Shown here: positions 39,911 to 51,933 of the stretch, one piece after another | How the letters are laid out: every line of letters starts with the position of its first letter | How positions within the stretch are numbered: the stretch's first letter is position 1 | DNA from: Curvibacter sp. GWA2_64_110 | GTDB lineage: Bacteria; Pseudomonadota; Gammaproteobacteria; Burkholderiales; Burkholderiaceae_C | DNA length: 64,000 nt | Assembly (NCBI GenBank): GCA_001797315.1 | Contig: MGPC01000038.1 | Location: 45,472-109,471 of the forward strand | Direction: 5' to 3' | Translations under genes and position numbers: made by a program | Notes under the pieces: generated by a model | Database searches by the model: none | What the model was told of the DNA's origin: nothing | Seen by the model: the letters and a program-made list of their open reading frames with translations, nothing else

Positions 39911-40189
39911 ATGAACAAGCGTTCCCTCGTGACCCTGGCTGCCGGTTCCGTCCTGGCGGCTGCCCTGGCCCCGGCCTATGCTGCTGCCGGCAATCCCTTC
40001 GCTGCCACCCAACTGAAGACCGGCTACCAGGTGGCGCAGGCCGACACCAAGCAGAAGGACGGCAAGTGCGGCGAGGCCAAGTGCGGCGCCAGCAAGGCCG
40101 GCATGGAGACCAAGGCCAGCGACAAGAAGAAAGATGGCAGCTGCGGCGGCGACAAGAAGCCCGAAGCCAGCTGCGGCGCCAAGAAGTAA
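39911..40189 (+). CDS. bufA: Bufferin-family metallophore precursor peptide
   Basis: A 92-residue exported precursor. A signal peptide (residues 1 to about 25, PAYAAAG) is followed by a Lys-rich core with four cysteines at 53, 58, 78 and 88 in the settings DGKCGEAKCG, DGSCGG and EASCGA. These are close to the EGKCG repeats of bufferins, in which an MNIO enzyme turns cysteines into thiooxazoles that bind copper. GGAG lies 6 bases before the ATG at 39911; a GAGATG start two codons earlier is less likely. The modifying gene follows after 4 bases. The product is inferred to sequester copper in the periplasm. Confidence 0.85.
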   Translation: MNKRSLVTLAAGSVLAAALAPAYAAAGNPFAATQLKTGYQVAQADTKQKDGKCGEAKCGASKAGMETKASDKKKDGSCGGDKKPEASCGAKK

Positions 40190-40193
40190 GCCC

Positions 40194-41045
40194 ATGGCCG
40201 CCCTTCGCCCTCCGGCGGGTGCCGGCCTGGGGTTCCGGCGCGAGCTGATCGCGCCGCTGCAAGCCGGCGTGCCTGACGCGGTGCGCTTTTTCGAGCTCGC
40301 ACCGGAAAACTGGGCCGGTTTGGGCGGGCGCTCGGCGCGCGAGCTGCGCGCCTTCACCGAGCGCTTCCCCTTTGTCTGCCACGGCCTGTCGCTCTCGCTC
40401 GGCGGGCCGGGCCCGCTGGACGAAACCTGGCTGCGCCGCATCAAGGCCTTCATGCGCGAGCACGGTATGACGCTGTATACCGAACACCTGTCCTGGTGTG
40501 CCGATGACAGCCATCTGTACGACCTGCTGCCGATCCCGCAGACCGAAGAAGCCGTGCACTGGGTGGCGCAGCGCATCCGGCATGCGCAGGACATCCTGGA
40601 GATGCGCATCGGCATCGAGAACGCCTCCACCTATGTGGCACCGCCCGGTGCCGAGATGGGCGAGGCCGAGTTCATCAGCGCCGTGGTGGCCGAGGCCGAC
40701 TGCACCCTGCACCTGGACGTGAACAACATCTACGTCAACAGCCGCAACTTCGGTTTCGATGCGCATGCGTTTCTGCAAGCGCTGCCGCTGGAACGCACCT
40801 GCTACGTGCACGTGGCCGGCCATTACGTCGAGCCCGACGGGCTGGTCATCGACACCCACGGTGCCGAGGTGATCGACCCGGTGTGGGTGCTGCTGGCAAC
40901 GGCTTACGAGCGCATCGGCGGCGAGGTGCCCACCTGTCTGGAGCGCGATTTCAACCTGCCCGAACTGCCGGTGCTGGCGGCCGAGGTGGCGCAGATTGCC
41001 CGCCTGCAGGCGGCAGCGCGCCTGCCGGTGAAAAAGGCCGCGTGA
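40194..41045 (+). CDS. bufB: MNIO (DUF692) bufferin-modifying oxidase
   Basis: A 283-residue multinuclear iron-dependent oxidase. The TIM-barrel iron ligands are seen in VCHGLSLSLGG, YTEHLSW, GIENAS, HLDVNNIYVNS, VHVAGHY, DTHGAEV and CLERDFN. MNIO enzymes modify cysteine residues in RiPP precursors; in bufferins they form thiooxazoles. It comes 4 bases after bufA, and its stop overlaps the bufC start (TGATG), so coupling is tight. Confidence 0.92.
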   Translation: MAALRPPAGAGLGFRRELIAPLQAGVPDAVRFFELAPENWAGLGGRSARELRAFTERFPFVCHGLSLSLGGPGPLDETWLRRIKAFMREHGMTLYTEHLSWCADDSHLYDLLPIPQTEEAVHWVAQRIRHAQDILEMRIGIENASTYVAPPGAEMGEAEFISAVVAEADCTLHLDVNNIYVNSRNFGFDAHAFLQALPLERTCYVHVAGHYVEPDGLVIDTHGAEVIDPVWVLLATAYERIGGEVPTCLERDFNLPELPVLAAEVAQIARLQAAARLPVKKAA

Positions 41046-41794
41046 TGCAAGCCACTGCGCCGTTTTCTTTCCAGGCGTTCCAGCACGCCTTCGCGCGCCA
41101 TCTGCGCGACCCGCACCACACGCCGCGCCCGGCCGGTGTGCCGGCACGGCGCATGGCGGTCTACAACGAACTGCTGTTCAACAACGTCTGCGGTTTTCTC
41201 GACAGCTGCTTTCCGGTGAGCCGCCGTGTGCTGGGCGAAGCGCGCTGGCGCCAACTGGGCCGCAGCTTCTACCGCGACTGGCCGCTGCACTCGCCGCTGT
41301 ACCGCGAGATACCGCGCGAGTTCGTGCGGTATCTGGAAGCCCGGAGCGGGCCACGTGTGCCGCGCTGGTTGCCCGAACTGGCGCATTACGAATGGGCCGA
41401 GCTGGCGGTGGACGTGATGGATGTCGCTGTGCTGCCGCACCAGCCGGACGGCGACCTGATGCAGCGGCCGGTGCTGCTCAACCCGGCGCTGCTGAGCCAG
41501 GCCTATGCCTGGCCGGTGCACCGCATCGGGCCCGCGTACCGTCCGCGCCAGCCGCAGCCCACGCATCTGCTGCTGTACCGCGATGCGGATGACGCGGTGC
41601 AGTTCACCCAGGTCAACCCGGTCACGGCGCGCCTGCTGGCCTTGCTGGCGAGTGCCCCCACCACCGGCGAGGCCGCCTGCCGGCAGCTCGCTGCCGAACT
41701 GCAACACCCCGAGCCGGCGCAACTGATGACCTTCGGCGCCACGCTGCTGGACGACTTGCGCCGGCAACACATCATTCTGGGAACACAACCATGA
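41045..41794 (+). CDS. bufC: DUF2063 partner protein of the MNIO enzyme
   Basis: A 249-residue protein with an N-terminal DUF2063 domain (FQHAFARHLRDP, RMAVYNELLFNNVCGFLDSCFPVSRRVLG) and a C-terminal winged-helix-like part. In bufferin clusters this partner is thought to bind the precursor and present it to the MNIO enzyme. It overlaps bufB at its start and the doxX gene at its end (ATGA), making a four-gene operon. The older label DNA-binding domain protein for DUF2063 is not supported by the context. Confidence 0.9.
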   Translation: MQATAPFSFQAFQHAFARHLRDPHHTPRPAGVPARRMAVYNELLFNNVCGFLDSCFPVSRRVLGEARWRQLGRSFYRDWPLHSPLYREIPREFVRYLEARSGPRVPRWLPELAHYEWAELAVDVMDVAVLPHQPDGDLMQRPVLLNPALLSQAYAWPVHRIGPAYRPRQPQPTHLLLYRDADDAVQFTQVNPVTARLLALLASAPTTGEAACRQLAAELQHPEPAQLMTFGATLLDDLRRQHIILGTQP

Positions 41795-42327
41795 ACAAAA
41801 TCTTGACCCGTTTCATGTCGCCGCTGATGGCGCACCTTGATTTACTCGGCCTGTGGCTGGGCCTGCTCAGCCTGCGCCTGCTGCTGGGCTGGGACTTCTT
41901 CGAGTCCGGCCTGGAGAAGTGGCACGGCGAGAACTGGTTTGCCGAGATCCAGGACCGGTTTCCCTTTCCTTTCAACCTGGTGCCGCCGGAGGTGAGCTGG
42001 CAACTGGCCACCTGGTTCGAACTGCTGGGCGGCGTGGCGCTGGTGCTGGGGCTGGCAACGCGTTTCTTTTCGGTGTCGCTGATCGTGCTGACCGTGGTGG
42101 CGATTGCCAGCGTGCACTGGCCAGCGTCATGGAGCAGCTTTGCCGAGTTGATGCAGGGTTATGGTTTCACCGACAAAGGCATGGGCAACTTCAAGCTGCC
42201 GGTGCTGTTCATCGGCATGTTCCTGCCGCTGGTGTTCATGGGGCCGGGACGCCTGTCGCTCGATTACTGGCTGCGCCGCAAATGGCTGCCGCCTTATTTC
42301 TCGGTGTCCTTGCGATCGCTGGTGTAG
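41791..42327 (+). CDS. bufD: DoxX-family membrane protein of the bufferin cluster
   Basis: A 178-residue protein with four membrane helices, and the DoxX motif RLLLGWDFFESGLEKWHG (residues about 28-45). DoxX proteins are common last genes of bufferin/gig clusters, and may handle redox or assist the product. The ATG overlaps the end of bufC by 4 bases. The 3' end overlaps the convergent anti-sigma gene by 34 bases, which is unusual and may give antisense effects. Confidence 0.85.
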   Translation: MNKILTRFMSPLMAHLDLLGLWLGLLSLRLLLGWDFFESGLEKWHGENWFAEIQDRFPFPFNLVPPEVSWQLATWFELLGGVALVLGLATRFFSVSLIVLTVVAIASVHWPASWSSFAELMQGYGFTDKGMGNFKLPVLFIGMFLPLVFMGPGRLSLDYWLRRKWLPPYFSVSLRSLV

Positions 42328-42485
42328 CTGCGGCTGGCCTCGCGCAGAAAGGCCATCTGTTTTTTGAAGTTGCGGCAGCCCTGGCACATGAGCAGGTGCA
42401 TGCGCAGCGGTAGCTTCTCGGTGACGGACAGCTCGCGGTCCTGTGCTTCGGACAGCAGGTGGGTGATTTCCTTGCATTTCAACAT
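42294..42485 (-). CDS. Zinc-finger anti-sigma factor (HX3CX2C)
   Basis: A 63-residue protein with the anti-sigma ZAS-type motif HLLMCQGC preceded by an early Cys (MLKCKEITHLL), typical of zf-HC2 anti-sigma factors that hold ECF sigma factors. It starts inside the 3' end of the sigma gene (ATG 42485, sigma stop 42479), which supports a coupled pair. Its small size without a membrane helix suggests a soluble sensor. It converges on and overlaps the doxX gene of the bufferin cluster by 34 bases. Confidence 0.85.
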   Translation of the reverse strand: MLKCKEITHLLSEAQDRELSVTEKLPLRMHLLMCQGCRNFKKQMAFLREASRSYTSDRKDTEK

Positions 42486-43084
42486 GCGGGTTCTCCAGCG
42501 GCAAACCAGCCGCGCTCCAGGCAGCGCCGCAGCGCGTTGCGGGCGCGGTGCAGGATGACGTTGCAATTGCTGACGGTGATGCCCAGTTCCTTGCAGACCT
42601 CGGGCGTTTCGAATTCCAGAAACTCCCGCATCATGAAGACGCGGGCGGTGTTGTCGGGCAGGTGGGTCAGGCAGGCTTCGAACACGTGCCAGAAGTCCTG
42701 CTGGCGCAGCGCGGCTTCCGGGCTGCCCCAGTCCCGCGGGCGGGACTGGGATGTCCAGTGCCGGTTGTCCTGGAACAGCGTGTCAAAGGCCTCGTCCAGG
42801 CTGGCCTCTTCCGGCGACAGTGACGATACGTTGGTGGTGCGGCTCTGCAGCCGGATGTGGTCGACGATCTTGTTGCGCAGGATGGTGAAGACCCAGGTCT
42901 TGACTTCCGAACGGCCGGCAAAACCCTTGGCATTGCTCAGGGCACCCACCAGCGCTTCCTGCACCGCGTCTTCGGCGGCAGCGGCATCGCGCAGCTGCAG
43001 CTGGGCAAAGCGCAGCATGTCGCTGCGCAGTCCGGCCAGGAAGGCGTCGTCGATGGTCGGCGGTGTTGTGGTTTCGGAGCCCAT
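42479..43084 (-). CDS. ECF RNA polymerase sigma factor
   Basis: A 201-residue ECF sigma factor. Region 2 (LRFAQLQLRDAAAAEDAVQEALVGAL, KTWVFTILRNKIVDHIR) and region 4 (VFMMREFLEFETPEVCKELGITVSNCNVILHRARNALRRCL) are clear. It probably drives its own promoter and that of bufA, as both contain TGTAAG and CGAC motifs. It pairs with the zinc-finger anti-sigma gene that overlaps its end. ECF factors near bufferin-type clusters are known in other proteobacteria, such as SigF in Caulobacter. The leader before the ATG is very short, so translation may be nearly leaderless. Confidence 0.9.
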   Translation of the reverse strand: MGSETTTPPTIDDAFLAGLRSDMLRFAQLQLRDAAAAEDAVQEALVGALSNAKGFAGRSEVKTWVFTILRNKIVDHIRLQSRTTNVSSLSPEEASLDEAFDTLFQDNRHWTSQSRPRDWGSPEAALRQQDFWHVFEACLTHLPDNTARVFMMREFLEFETPEVCKELGITVSNCNVILHRARNALRRCLERGWFAAGEPAC

Positions 43085-43093
43085 TTGGAGTTA

Positions 43094-45531
<2,438 letters not shown>

Positions 45532-45543
45532 GGAAACCCATCC

Positions 45544-46371
45544 ATGAACCGCGTTGAGCGCCACGCCAGTTACGGCGGCCGGCAGGAAGTCTGGAAACAC
45601 ACGTCCACCACCCTGGGCTGCGACATGAAGTTCGGCATCTACCTGCCGCCGGCCGCCGTGCAGGGCCAGCGCTGCCCCGTGCTTTACTGGCTCTCGGGCC
45701 TGACCTGCGATGAGCAGAACTTCATCACCAAGGCCAATGCGCAGGAACACGCCGCGCGCTTGGGGTTCATCGTCGTCGCCCCCGACACCAGCCCGCGCGG
45801 CCCCGGCGTGCCCAATGACGAGGGCTACGACCTGGGCCAGGGCGCCGGCTTCTACCTCAACGCCACGCAGGCCCCCTGGGCACAGCACTACCGCATGCAG
45901 GACTACGTGACGCTGGAACTGCCCGCACTCATCGAGCAGAACTTTCCCGCGACTGATGCGCGCGGCATCTTCGGCCACTCCATGGGCGGCCACGGCGCGC
46001 TCGTCACTGCGTTGCGCCACCCCGGCCGCTACCGCAGCGTCTCGGCCTTCGCGCCCGTGGTCGCGCCCAGCCAGGTGCCCTGGGGCAGCAAGGCCTTTGC
46101 GGCTTATCTAGGTGAGGATCGGGAAGCGTGGAAGGAGTGGGATGCGGTGGAATTGGTCGCCAGCGCGCCAGAGCGCCTGCCCCTGCTGGTGGATCAGGGT
46201 GAGACCGATGAATTCCTGCGCAAGCAGCTACGCCCCGAGTTGCTGGAGCAGGCTTGCGACGCGGTGGGCCACCCACTGACGCTGCGGCGCCACGCGGGCT
46301 ACGACCACAGCTATTACTTCATCGCGAGTTTCATGGCGGATCACTTTGCGCATCATGCGCGGGGGATGTAG
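45544..46371 (+). CDS. fghA: S-formylglutathione hydrolase
   Basis: A 275-residue alpha/beta hydrolase that converts S-formylglutathione to glutathione and formate. The nucleophile is in GHSMGGHGA (residues about 140-148), and the catalytic Asp and His follow in LVDQGETDEFL and GYDHSYYF. It lies 12 bases after frmA, and the two form an operon without a local regulator gene. The formate made could feed or compete with PurU-derived formate. Confidence 0.95.
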   Translation: MNRVERHASYGGRQEVWKHTSTTLGCDMKFGIYLPPAAVQGQRCPVLYWLSGLTCDEQNFITKANAQEHAARLGFIVVAPDTSPRGPGVPNDEGYDLGQGAGFYLNATQAPWAQHYRMQDYVTLELPALIEQNFPATDARGIFGHSMGGHGALVTALRHPGRYRSVSAFAPVVAPSQVPWGSKAFAAYLGEDREAWKEWDAVELVASAPERLPLLVDQGETDEFLRKQLRPELLEQACDAVGHPLTLRRHAGYDHSYYFIASFMADHFAHHARGM

Positions 46372-46484
46372 GCCGTCTGGTGTTTCGGGTGCGCTCTCGT
46401 CTCAATGCAGCCGGTTGGCTATCACGATAGGCGCAACTCGACTACCTTATGTGTCGGCGAGTCCCATCTTCTGCCGGCCATCCC

Positions 46485-47072
46485 CTACAGATTCAACTTG
46501 ATGATCTCGGAGGCGAGGTTCGTATACCAAGCTTGCGGCATAGGACGCCAGATTTCGTGGGCAAACATGATGCGACTCATCTCACCACGCATGACCATCC
46601 CATGTAGGTCCTCGTATCCTTGGCAATGCACGAAGAATTTCAGCATGTGATCGCCAAGATAGTAGAACTCGTCTTCGTCGAGGCCCTGACGTACCGCATC
46701 GTCTCGCAGGAGACCGAAAAGAAACGCCCATTCGTCTTGGTCGTCTCCCTGTTCAGCGCCAAGAGGAAGCGACAAATTGGGCCGGCCATTGAATTGCGCA
46801 TGGATGCGTCCATGACATTCATGGCACAGCGTAACACCGTTGCCCAACTCGAACACGCCCCAGGGATAGAGGGTTTTCCGGATTACATGATGGGCTTGGA
46901 GCTTCATCATGGAATCACAACACACGCAGCGATATGAATCTCTAGCCTTGATGAATCGGCTCCACAGTCGTAGCGTCCACTTGTATGACCTGCCCTTTTC
47001 AATTGCCGATATCAGAGCACGCCTGTACTTTACGATCTCTACTGAATCCACAATTGGGCTTTCGATTTCCAA
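46485..47072 (-). CDS. HNH endonuclease-domain protein, isolated and AT-richer
   Basis: A 195-residue protein with an HNH nuclease core: YRCVCCDSMMKLQAHHVIRK, then NGVTLCHECHGRIH (two CxxC-type zinc ligands and the catalytic HH and His). The C-terminal half is of unknown function. It is more AT-rich than its neighbours and lies alone between fghA and queA, so it was probably gained by transfer, perhaps as a mobile or defence gene remnant. No methylase or other phage/restriction genes are adjacent. Confidence 0.8.
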   Translation of the reverse strand: MEIESPIVDSVEIVKYRRALISAIEKGRSYKWTLRLWSRFIKARDSYRCVCCDSMMKLQAHHVIRKTLYPWGVFELGNGVTLCHECHGRIHAQFNGRPNLSLPLGAEQGDDQDEWAFLFGLLRDDAVRQGLDEDEFYYLGDHMLKFFVHCQGYEDLHGMVMRGEMSRIMFAHEIWRPMPQAWYTNLASEIIKLNL

Positions 47073-47132
47073 TGATAGGTATTCACATACGGTCAGAATT
47101 GGATTTGAGCGACTGTCATAACAAGTGTAGAT

Positions 47133-48185
47133 TCATTGACATCGTTCCAGCAACATCGCATCCCCATAACTGAAGAAGCGATACCGCTGCGCGATCGCAT
47201 GCCGGTACAGCCCCATGACGTGCTCATAGCCCGCAAAGGCGCTCACGAGCATCATGAGGGTGGACTTGGGTAGATGGAAGTTGGTGACCAGCAGGTCGGC
47301 CACCTGGAACTGGAAGCCCGGGGTGATGAAGATTTCGGTGTCGCCGCTGGCCTGGCCGGTCTTGGCCCAGGATTCCAGCGTGCGGATGGTGGTGGTGCCC
47401 ACGGCGACGATGCGGCCGCCCTTGGCTTTCGTTTCCGCAATCGCTGCCTGCGTGGCGGCGGGCACCTCGTACCACTCGCGGTGCATGCGGTGCTCGGCCA
47501 GGTTCTCGGTCTTCACGGGTGAGAAGGTGCCGGCGCCCACGTGCAGGGTGACATTGGCGCGGCGGATGCCGCGCGCCTCCAGCGCGGCCAGCACGCCTTC
47601 GTCGAAGTGCAGGGCGGCGGTGGGCGCGGCGGCAGCGCCGGGTTTGGCGGCGAAGACGGTCTGGTAACGCGCCACGTCTTCGGCGCTGTCGCCGTGCTCG
47701 ATGTACGGCGGCAGCGGCACATGGCCGTGCTGCTCCATCATCAGGTGCGGCTCCTCGCTGAAGCGTAGGCGGAACAGTTGTCCCTCTTCGTCGGGCCAGC
47801 GGCCCAATAACTCTGCCGTGTAGCCGCCCACCATCTGCAGCACCATGCCCACCGGCGGCTTCTTGCTCACCTTCATGTGGGCCACCACCTCAAAGCCTGG
47901 CAGCACGCGTTCGATCAGCAGTTCCAGCTTGCCCCCCGTTGGCTTCTCACCGAACAGGCGCGCTTTCACCACCTTGGTGTCGTTGAACACCAGCAGGTCG
48001 CCCGGCTGCAGCAGCCCAGGCAATTCGCGGAAGATGCGGTCTACCGGCTGTGCACTGCGGCCGTCCAGCAGGCGCGAGGCGCTGCGCTCAGAAGCCGGGT
48101 GCTGGGCGATCAGTTCGGGGGGGAGTTCGAAATCGAAATCGCTGAGGGTGTGGACGCGCGTGGCGTCAGGGGAAACATGGTGCAT
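47133..48185 (-). CDS. queA: S-adenosylmethionine:tRNA ribosyltransferase-isomerase
   Basis: A 350-residue enzyme that transfers the ribosyl part of SAM to preQ1 in tRNA, giving epoxyqueuosine, the step after Tgt. The start [30 protein letters not shown] is typical. Other family blocks are [29 protein letters not shown] and [19 protein letters not shown]. The ATG at 48185 was chosen by family alignment from a much longer open frame. It is divergent from recG with 55 bases between. Confidence 0.95.
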   Translation of the reverse strand: MHHVSPDATRVHTLSDFDFELPPELIAQHPASERSASRLLDGRSAQPVDRIFRELPGLLQPGDLLVFNDTKVVKARLFGEKPTGGKLELLIERVLPGFEVVAHMKVSKKPPVGMVLQMVGGYTAELLGRWPDEEGQLFRLRFSEEPHLMMEQHGHVPLPPYIEHGDSAEDVARYQTVFAAKPGAAAAPTAALHFDEGVLAALEARGIRRANVTLHVGAGTFSPVKTENLAEHRMHREWYEVPAATQAAIAETKAKGGRIVAVGTTTIRTLESWAKTGQASGDTEIFITPGFQFQVADLLVTNFHLPKSTLMMLVSAFAGYEHVMGLYRHAIAQRYRFFSYGDAMLLERCQ

Positions 48186-48240
48186 GTGCTTGAGGGCTGG
48201 ACGAACCCGTGCCAAGTAAAAGACAAGGCAGAATTGTCCC

Positions 48241-50370
48241 ATGACCGCGTCGCCGCCCGCTCCCGCCCGAAAAAAAGCCGCCAAAGCTGCGGCCACGGGC
48301 GCTGCGACGGGCGAGCCCAAGCGTACGGACAAGAATCCGGCCCAGAAGGCGCTGGAGAAGCTCGGCCTCAAGCGCGACATTGACCTGGCCCTGCACCTGC
48401 CGCTGCGCTACGAGGACGAGACGCGCATCACGCGGCTGGTCGATGCGCGCGAAGGCGACACGGTGCAGATCGAGGCCACGGTGACGGCCTGCGAGGTGAC
48501 GTTCCGGCCGCGTCGCCAGTTGCTGGTGACGGTGGACGACGGCAGCGATACCTGCGTGCTGCGCTTTTTCAACTTCTACCCCTCGCAGCAGAAGGCGCTG
48601 GCGGTGGGCGCGCGCATCCGTGCGCGCGGCGAGATCCGCGGCGGCTTCATGGGCTGGACCATGATGCACCCGCACACCCGAGCGGCCGGCGGCGAGTTGC
48701 CCACCGCGCTGACGCCGGTCTACCCCACGGTGGCCGGGCTGCCGCAACCCTACCTGCGCAAGGCGGTGCTGGGCGGCCTGGCGCGGGCCGACCTGGCGGA
48801 CACCTTGCCGCCTGAGATTTCAAGAAAAATTGGCCTGCAGCCCTTGTGGAATCTGCGCCAGGCGCTATCATTTTTGCACCATCCGACGCCCGATGTGTCG
48901 CTGGCGCAGCTAGAGGACCACAGCCACCCGGCCTGGCAGCGGCTCAAGGCCGAGGAGCTGCTGGCGCAGCAGCTGTCGCAACTGCAGTCGCGCCGTGAGC
49001 GCGCCCATCTGCGCGCGCCGGTGCTGCGGGCTGACGGCGCGGGCTCGCTGCATGAGCGGCTGTTGGCCGGCTTGCCGTTCCAGCTCACGGCGGCGCAACG
49101 CCGGGTGTGCGAGGAGATTGCCCACGACCTGGCCGACGCCGTGCCCATGCACCGCCTGCTGCAGGGCGATGTCGGTTCCGGCAAGACGGTGGTGGCGGCG
49201 CTGGCGGCAACGCTGTGCATCGACGCCGGCTGGCAGTGCGCGCTGATGGCGCCGACCGAGATCCTGGCCGACCAGCATTTCCGCAAGCTGGTGAGCTGGC
49301 TGGAGCCGCTGGGCGTGCGCGTGGCCTGGCTCACCGGCAGCCAGAAGAAAAAGGAGCGCACCGAGATGCTGGCGCTGATCGAGCGTGGCGAAGCCGGCCT
49401 GGTGGTGGGCACGCATGCCGTGATCCAGGAGCAGGTGCAGTTCAAAAACCTGGCGCTGGCCATCATCGACGAGCAGCACCGTTTCGGTGTGGCACAACGG
49501 TTGGCGCTGCGTAGCAAGACCAATGGCGACGATGTGGAGCCCCATTTGTTGATGATGACGGCGACGCCGATCCCGCGCACGCTGGCCATGAGCTACTACG
49601 CCGATCTGGATGTGTCCACCATCGACGAACTGCCGCCCGGGCGCAGCCCGATCGTGACCAAGGTGGTGTCGGAACAGCGGCGCGACGAGGTGATCGAGCG
49701 CATCCGCGGCCAGCTGGCCCAGGGGCGGCAGGTCTATTGGGTCTGCCCGCTGATTGAAGAGAGCGAGGCGCTCGATTTGACCAACGCCACCGCGGCCCAC
49801 GCCGAACTCAGCGCAGCCTTGCCGGGCGTTTTGGTCGGCCTGCTGCACTCGCGCATGCCCGCGGCGGAGAAGAAGGCGGTGATGGCGCTGTTCACCGGCG
49901 GCCAGATGGGTGTGCTGGTCAGCACCACGGTGATCGAGGTCGGTGTGGATGTGCCGAATGCTTCGCTGATGGTGATCGAGCATGCCGAACGCTTCGGTCT
50001 CTCCCAGTTGCACCAGCTGCGCGGGCGCGTCGGGCGCGGGACCGCCGCCTCGGCTTGCGTGCTGCTGTATTCCACCGGCGACGCGCCGCGCCTGGGCGAG
50101 ACGGCGCGTGCGCGCCTGAAGGCCATGGCCGAGACCAGCGACGGTTTCGAGATTGCGCGGCGCGACCTCGACATCCGCGGTCCGGGCGAGTTCCTCGGCG
50201 CACGCCAGTCCGGCGCGGCCTTGTTGCGTTTTGCCGATCTCACGACCGACAGTGAACTGCTGGCCTGGGCACGCGCGGCCGCGCCGCTGATGCTGGACCG
50301 TTACCCGGAACTGGCCGCCCAGCACGTGGCCCGCTGGCTGGGCGGCAAGACCGACTACCTCAAGGCCTGA
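48241..50370 (+). CDS. recG: ATP-dependent DNA helicase RecG
   Basis: A 709-residue branch-migration helicase. The N-terminal wedge (OB-fold) domain is followed by Walker [21 protein letters not shown], the DEQH box (IIDEQHRFG), motif [13 protein letters not shown] and motif [11 protein letters not shown]. It acts on stalled replication forks and Holliday junctions. Residues about 193-213 coincide with element R1 copy 7 in antisense, yet still encode a plausible linker segment of normal family length. Confidence 0.97.
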   Translation: MTASPPAPARKKAAKAAATGAATGEPKRTDKNPAQKALEKLGLKRDIDLALHLPLRYEDETRITRLVDAREGDTVQIEATVTACEVTFRPRRQLLVTVDDGSDTCVLRFFNFYPSQQKALAVGARIRARGEIRGGFMGWTMMHPHTRAAGGELPTALTPVYPTVAGLPQPYLRKAVLGGLARADLADTLPPEISRKIGLQPLWNLRQALSFLHHPTPDVSLAQLEDHSHPAWQRLKAEELLAQQLSQLQSRRERAHLRAPVLRADGAGSLHERLLAGLPFQLTAAQRRVCEEIAHDLADAVPMHRLLQGDVGSGKTVVAALAATLCIDAGWQCALMAPTEILADQHFRKLVSWLEPLGVRVAWLTGSQKKKERTEMLALIERGEAGLVVGTHAVIQEQVQFKNLALAIIDEQHRFGVAQRLALRSKTNGDDVEPHLLMMTATPIPRTLAMSYYADLDVSTIDELPPGRSPIVTKVVSEQRRDEVIERIRGQLAQGRQVYWVCPLIEESEALDLTNATAAHAELSAALPGVLVGLLHSRMPAAEKKAVMALFTGGQMGVLVSTTVIEVGVDVPNASLMVIEHAERFGLSQLHQLRGRVGRGTAASACVLLYSTGDAPRLGETARARLKAMAETSDGFEIARRDLDIRGPGEFLGARQSGAALLRFADLTTDSELLAWARAAAPLMLDRYPELAAQHVARWLGGKTDYLKA
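48818..48880 (-). repeat. Dispersed element R1, copy 7 (inside recG)
   Basis: Read on the minus strand: ATAGC, GCCTGGCGC (9), then ACAAGGGCTGCAGGCC and a T-rich end. It shares GCCTGGCGCAG and ACAAGGGC with copy 5. The left GCT arm has decayed. Confidence 0.7.
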
Positions 50371-50510
50371 GGCCGTTTCAGAACCGGGGTCAGTCGCAAA
50401 TTTGTAGCATCCGATCCACACGGGGCATGGGATTTCGGGCAATGTGATTTAGACTCGCCCCATTCCACCTCAGGCTAATCTGCCTGCCGCGCAATACCTT
50501 TCAAGCAACG

Positions 50511-51914
50511 ATGGCCACCGAACCCGCGAACCCGCTCGCTGCCGGCGACACTGCCGAGCTCTATCGTGCCGCCATCGGTCCGCGCGGCCAGGATTACTAC
50601 CTGCGCCAGTTCACCCGCTTCGATGCCGCCGGCAAGACCGGTGCCAGTTGGCACTGGGCGGCCTACTGGAGCACGCTCAACTGGCTGATCTACCGCAAGA
50701 TGTGGGGCCAGGCGCTGGCCTACCTGGCGGCCGTGCTGGGCATGGCGCTGCTGGTGTTCGGCGTCGGCAAGCTGCTGTTCAACTATTCCGACACCACCGG
50801 CCTGCTGCTGTTCCTGGCGTTTCTCACCGCCGCTTTCGTCGTGCCCGGCCTGTACGCCAATGCCTGGTACTACAACTTCTGCAACGAAAAGATTTCTGCC
50901 GCCCTGCGTGCCACGCAGGAGGTCAAGGATGCGTGCGCGGTACTGGCGGCACAGGCCAGCAGCAACAGGCGCTTTTTGGGCCAGGCCTCGGTCAACGTGG
51001 CGCTGATGGCCTTGCTGGGGGGGCTGGTGACCTTTCTGGTCAATCCGGCACAGGATTTCATGCAGTTCGCGCAGAGCGGACCTGCCAAACGGGACGCGCC
51101 GGCCTTGCCGGAGATGGCTGGCGGCACCCAGCCGGTGGTGGCGCCGGTCAGCGTGGCGCCCCCCGCACAGCCAGCACTGCCGGCGGTGACGGCCGAGGCG
51201 CCCAAGCCAGAAGCACCCAAGCCTGAGGTTTCCAAGTCCGACGTGCCTTCGACGGTCGTGCCCGAAGAACTGGCCGGGCTGACCTCGGATACCAAGATCG
51301 AGGCTTACCTGGCGCGCATGGCGGAGAAGGCCGCGGGGCCGAGCGACGAGAAAACCGCTGCGACAGCTGCCGAGAAGGCTACCGACAAGACGGATGTGAG
51401 TGCGGAGCGCAAGGGCGAGGTCAAGGTGGCGGCGAAGGCGGAACCGAGTCCCGTCGCCAAAACGGCCCGAGCGTCCGAGCCCGTGCGTCCGGTCGCAGCG
51501 AAGGCGGTGCAGGTCGCAGCCGCCAGCACCGACAAACCGGCAGCGCCGAAGGCGGCGCCAGCCAAGGTGGCCAAGGCCGACAGCACCAAGACCGATGCGG
51601 CCGCGCCAGCGCCGAAGACGGCAGACAGCGCGGCCCCGGCGAGTACCGACAAGCCCAAGGCAAGTGCCAAGAGCAGCAAGGCGAAGAAGTCCTGGTACGT
51701 GCAGGCGGGGGCCTTCGCGCAAGAGGGCAATGCGCAGAACGTGCGCCTGCGGATCGAAGCCGCCGGTCTGGAGACCAGCACCGCACCGTACGAGACCCAG
51801 GCCGGCCGCCTGATCCGCGTGCGGGTCGGTCCCTTCACGGCCAAGGCCGATGCTGAAAAGGCCGCGCTGCAGGTCAAGGCGCTGGACCTGCCGGCGGTGC
51901 TGTTCAAGGAATAA
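50511..51914 (+). CDS. DUF2628 membrane protein with C-terminal SPOR domain
   Basis: A 467-residue protein. Helices lie at about residues 70-90 and 97-115 in a DUF2628-like N-terminal part, and a further one near 165-182. A long Ala/Pro/Lys-rich low-complexity region (about 195-385) leads to a SPOR domain at the C-terminus (SWYVQAGAFAQEGNAQNVRLRIEAAG, IRVRVGPF). SPOR domains bind denuded peptidoglycan at division sites, so the protein probably acts in cell division or envelope remodelling. It follows recG after 140 bases without a visible terminator. Confidence 0.8.
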   Translation: MATEPANPLAAGDTAELYRAAIGPRGQDYYLRQFTRFDAAGKTGASWHWAAYWSTLNWLIYRKMWGQALAYLAAVLGMALLVFGVGKLLFNYSDTTGLLLFLAFLTAAFVVPGLYANAWYYNFCNEKISAALRATQEVKDACAVLAAQASSNRRFLGQASVNVALMALLGGLVTFLVNPAQDFMQFAQSGPAKRDAPALPEMAGGTQPVVAPVSVAPPAQPALPAVTAEAPKPEAPKPEVSKSDVPSTVVPEELAGLTSDTKIEAYLARMAEKAAGPSDEKTAATAAEKATDKTDVSAERKGEVKVAAKAEPSPVAKTARASEPVRPVAAKAVQVAAASTDKPAAPKAAPAKVAKADSTKTDAAAPAPKTADSAAPASTDKPKASAKSSKAKKSWYVQAGAFAQEGNAQNVRLRIEAAGLETSTAPYETQAGRLIRVRVGPFTAKADAEKAALQVKALDLPAVLFKE

Positions 51915-51933
51915 GCGCTCGCGTGGTGGCGCT

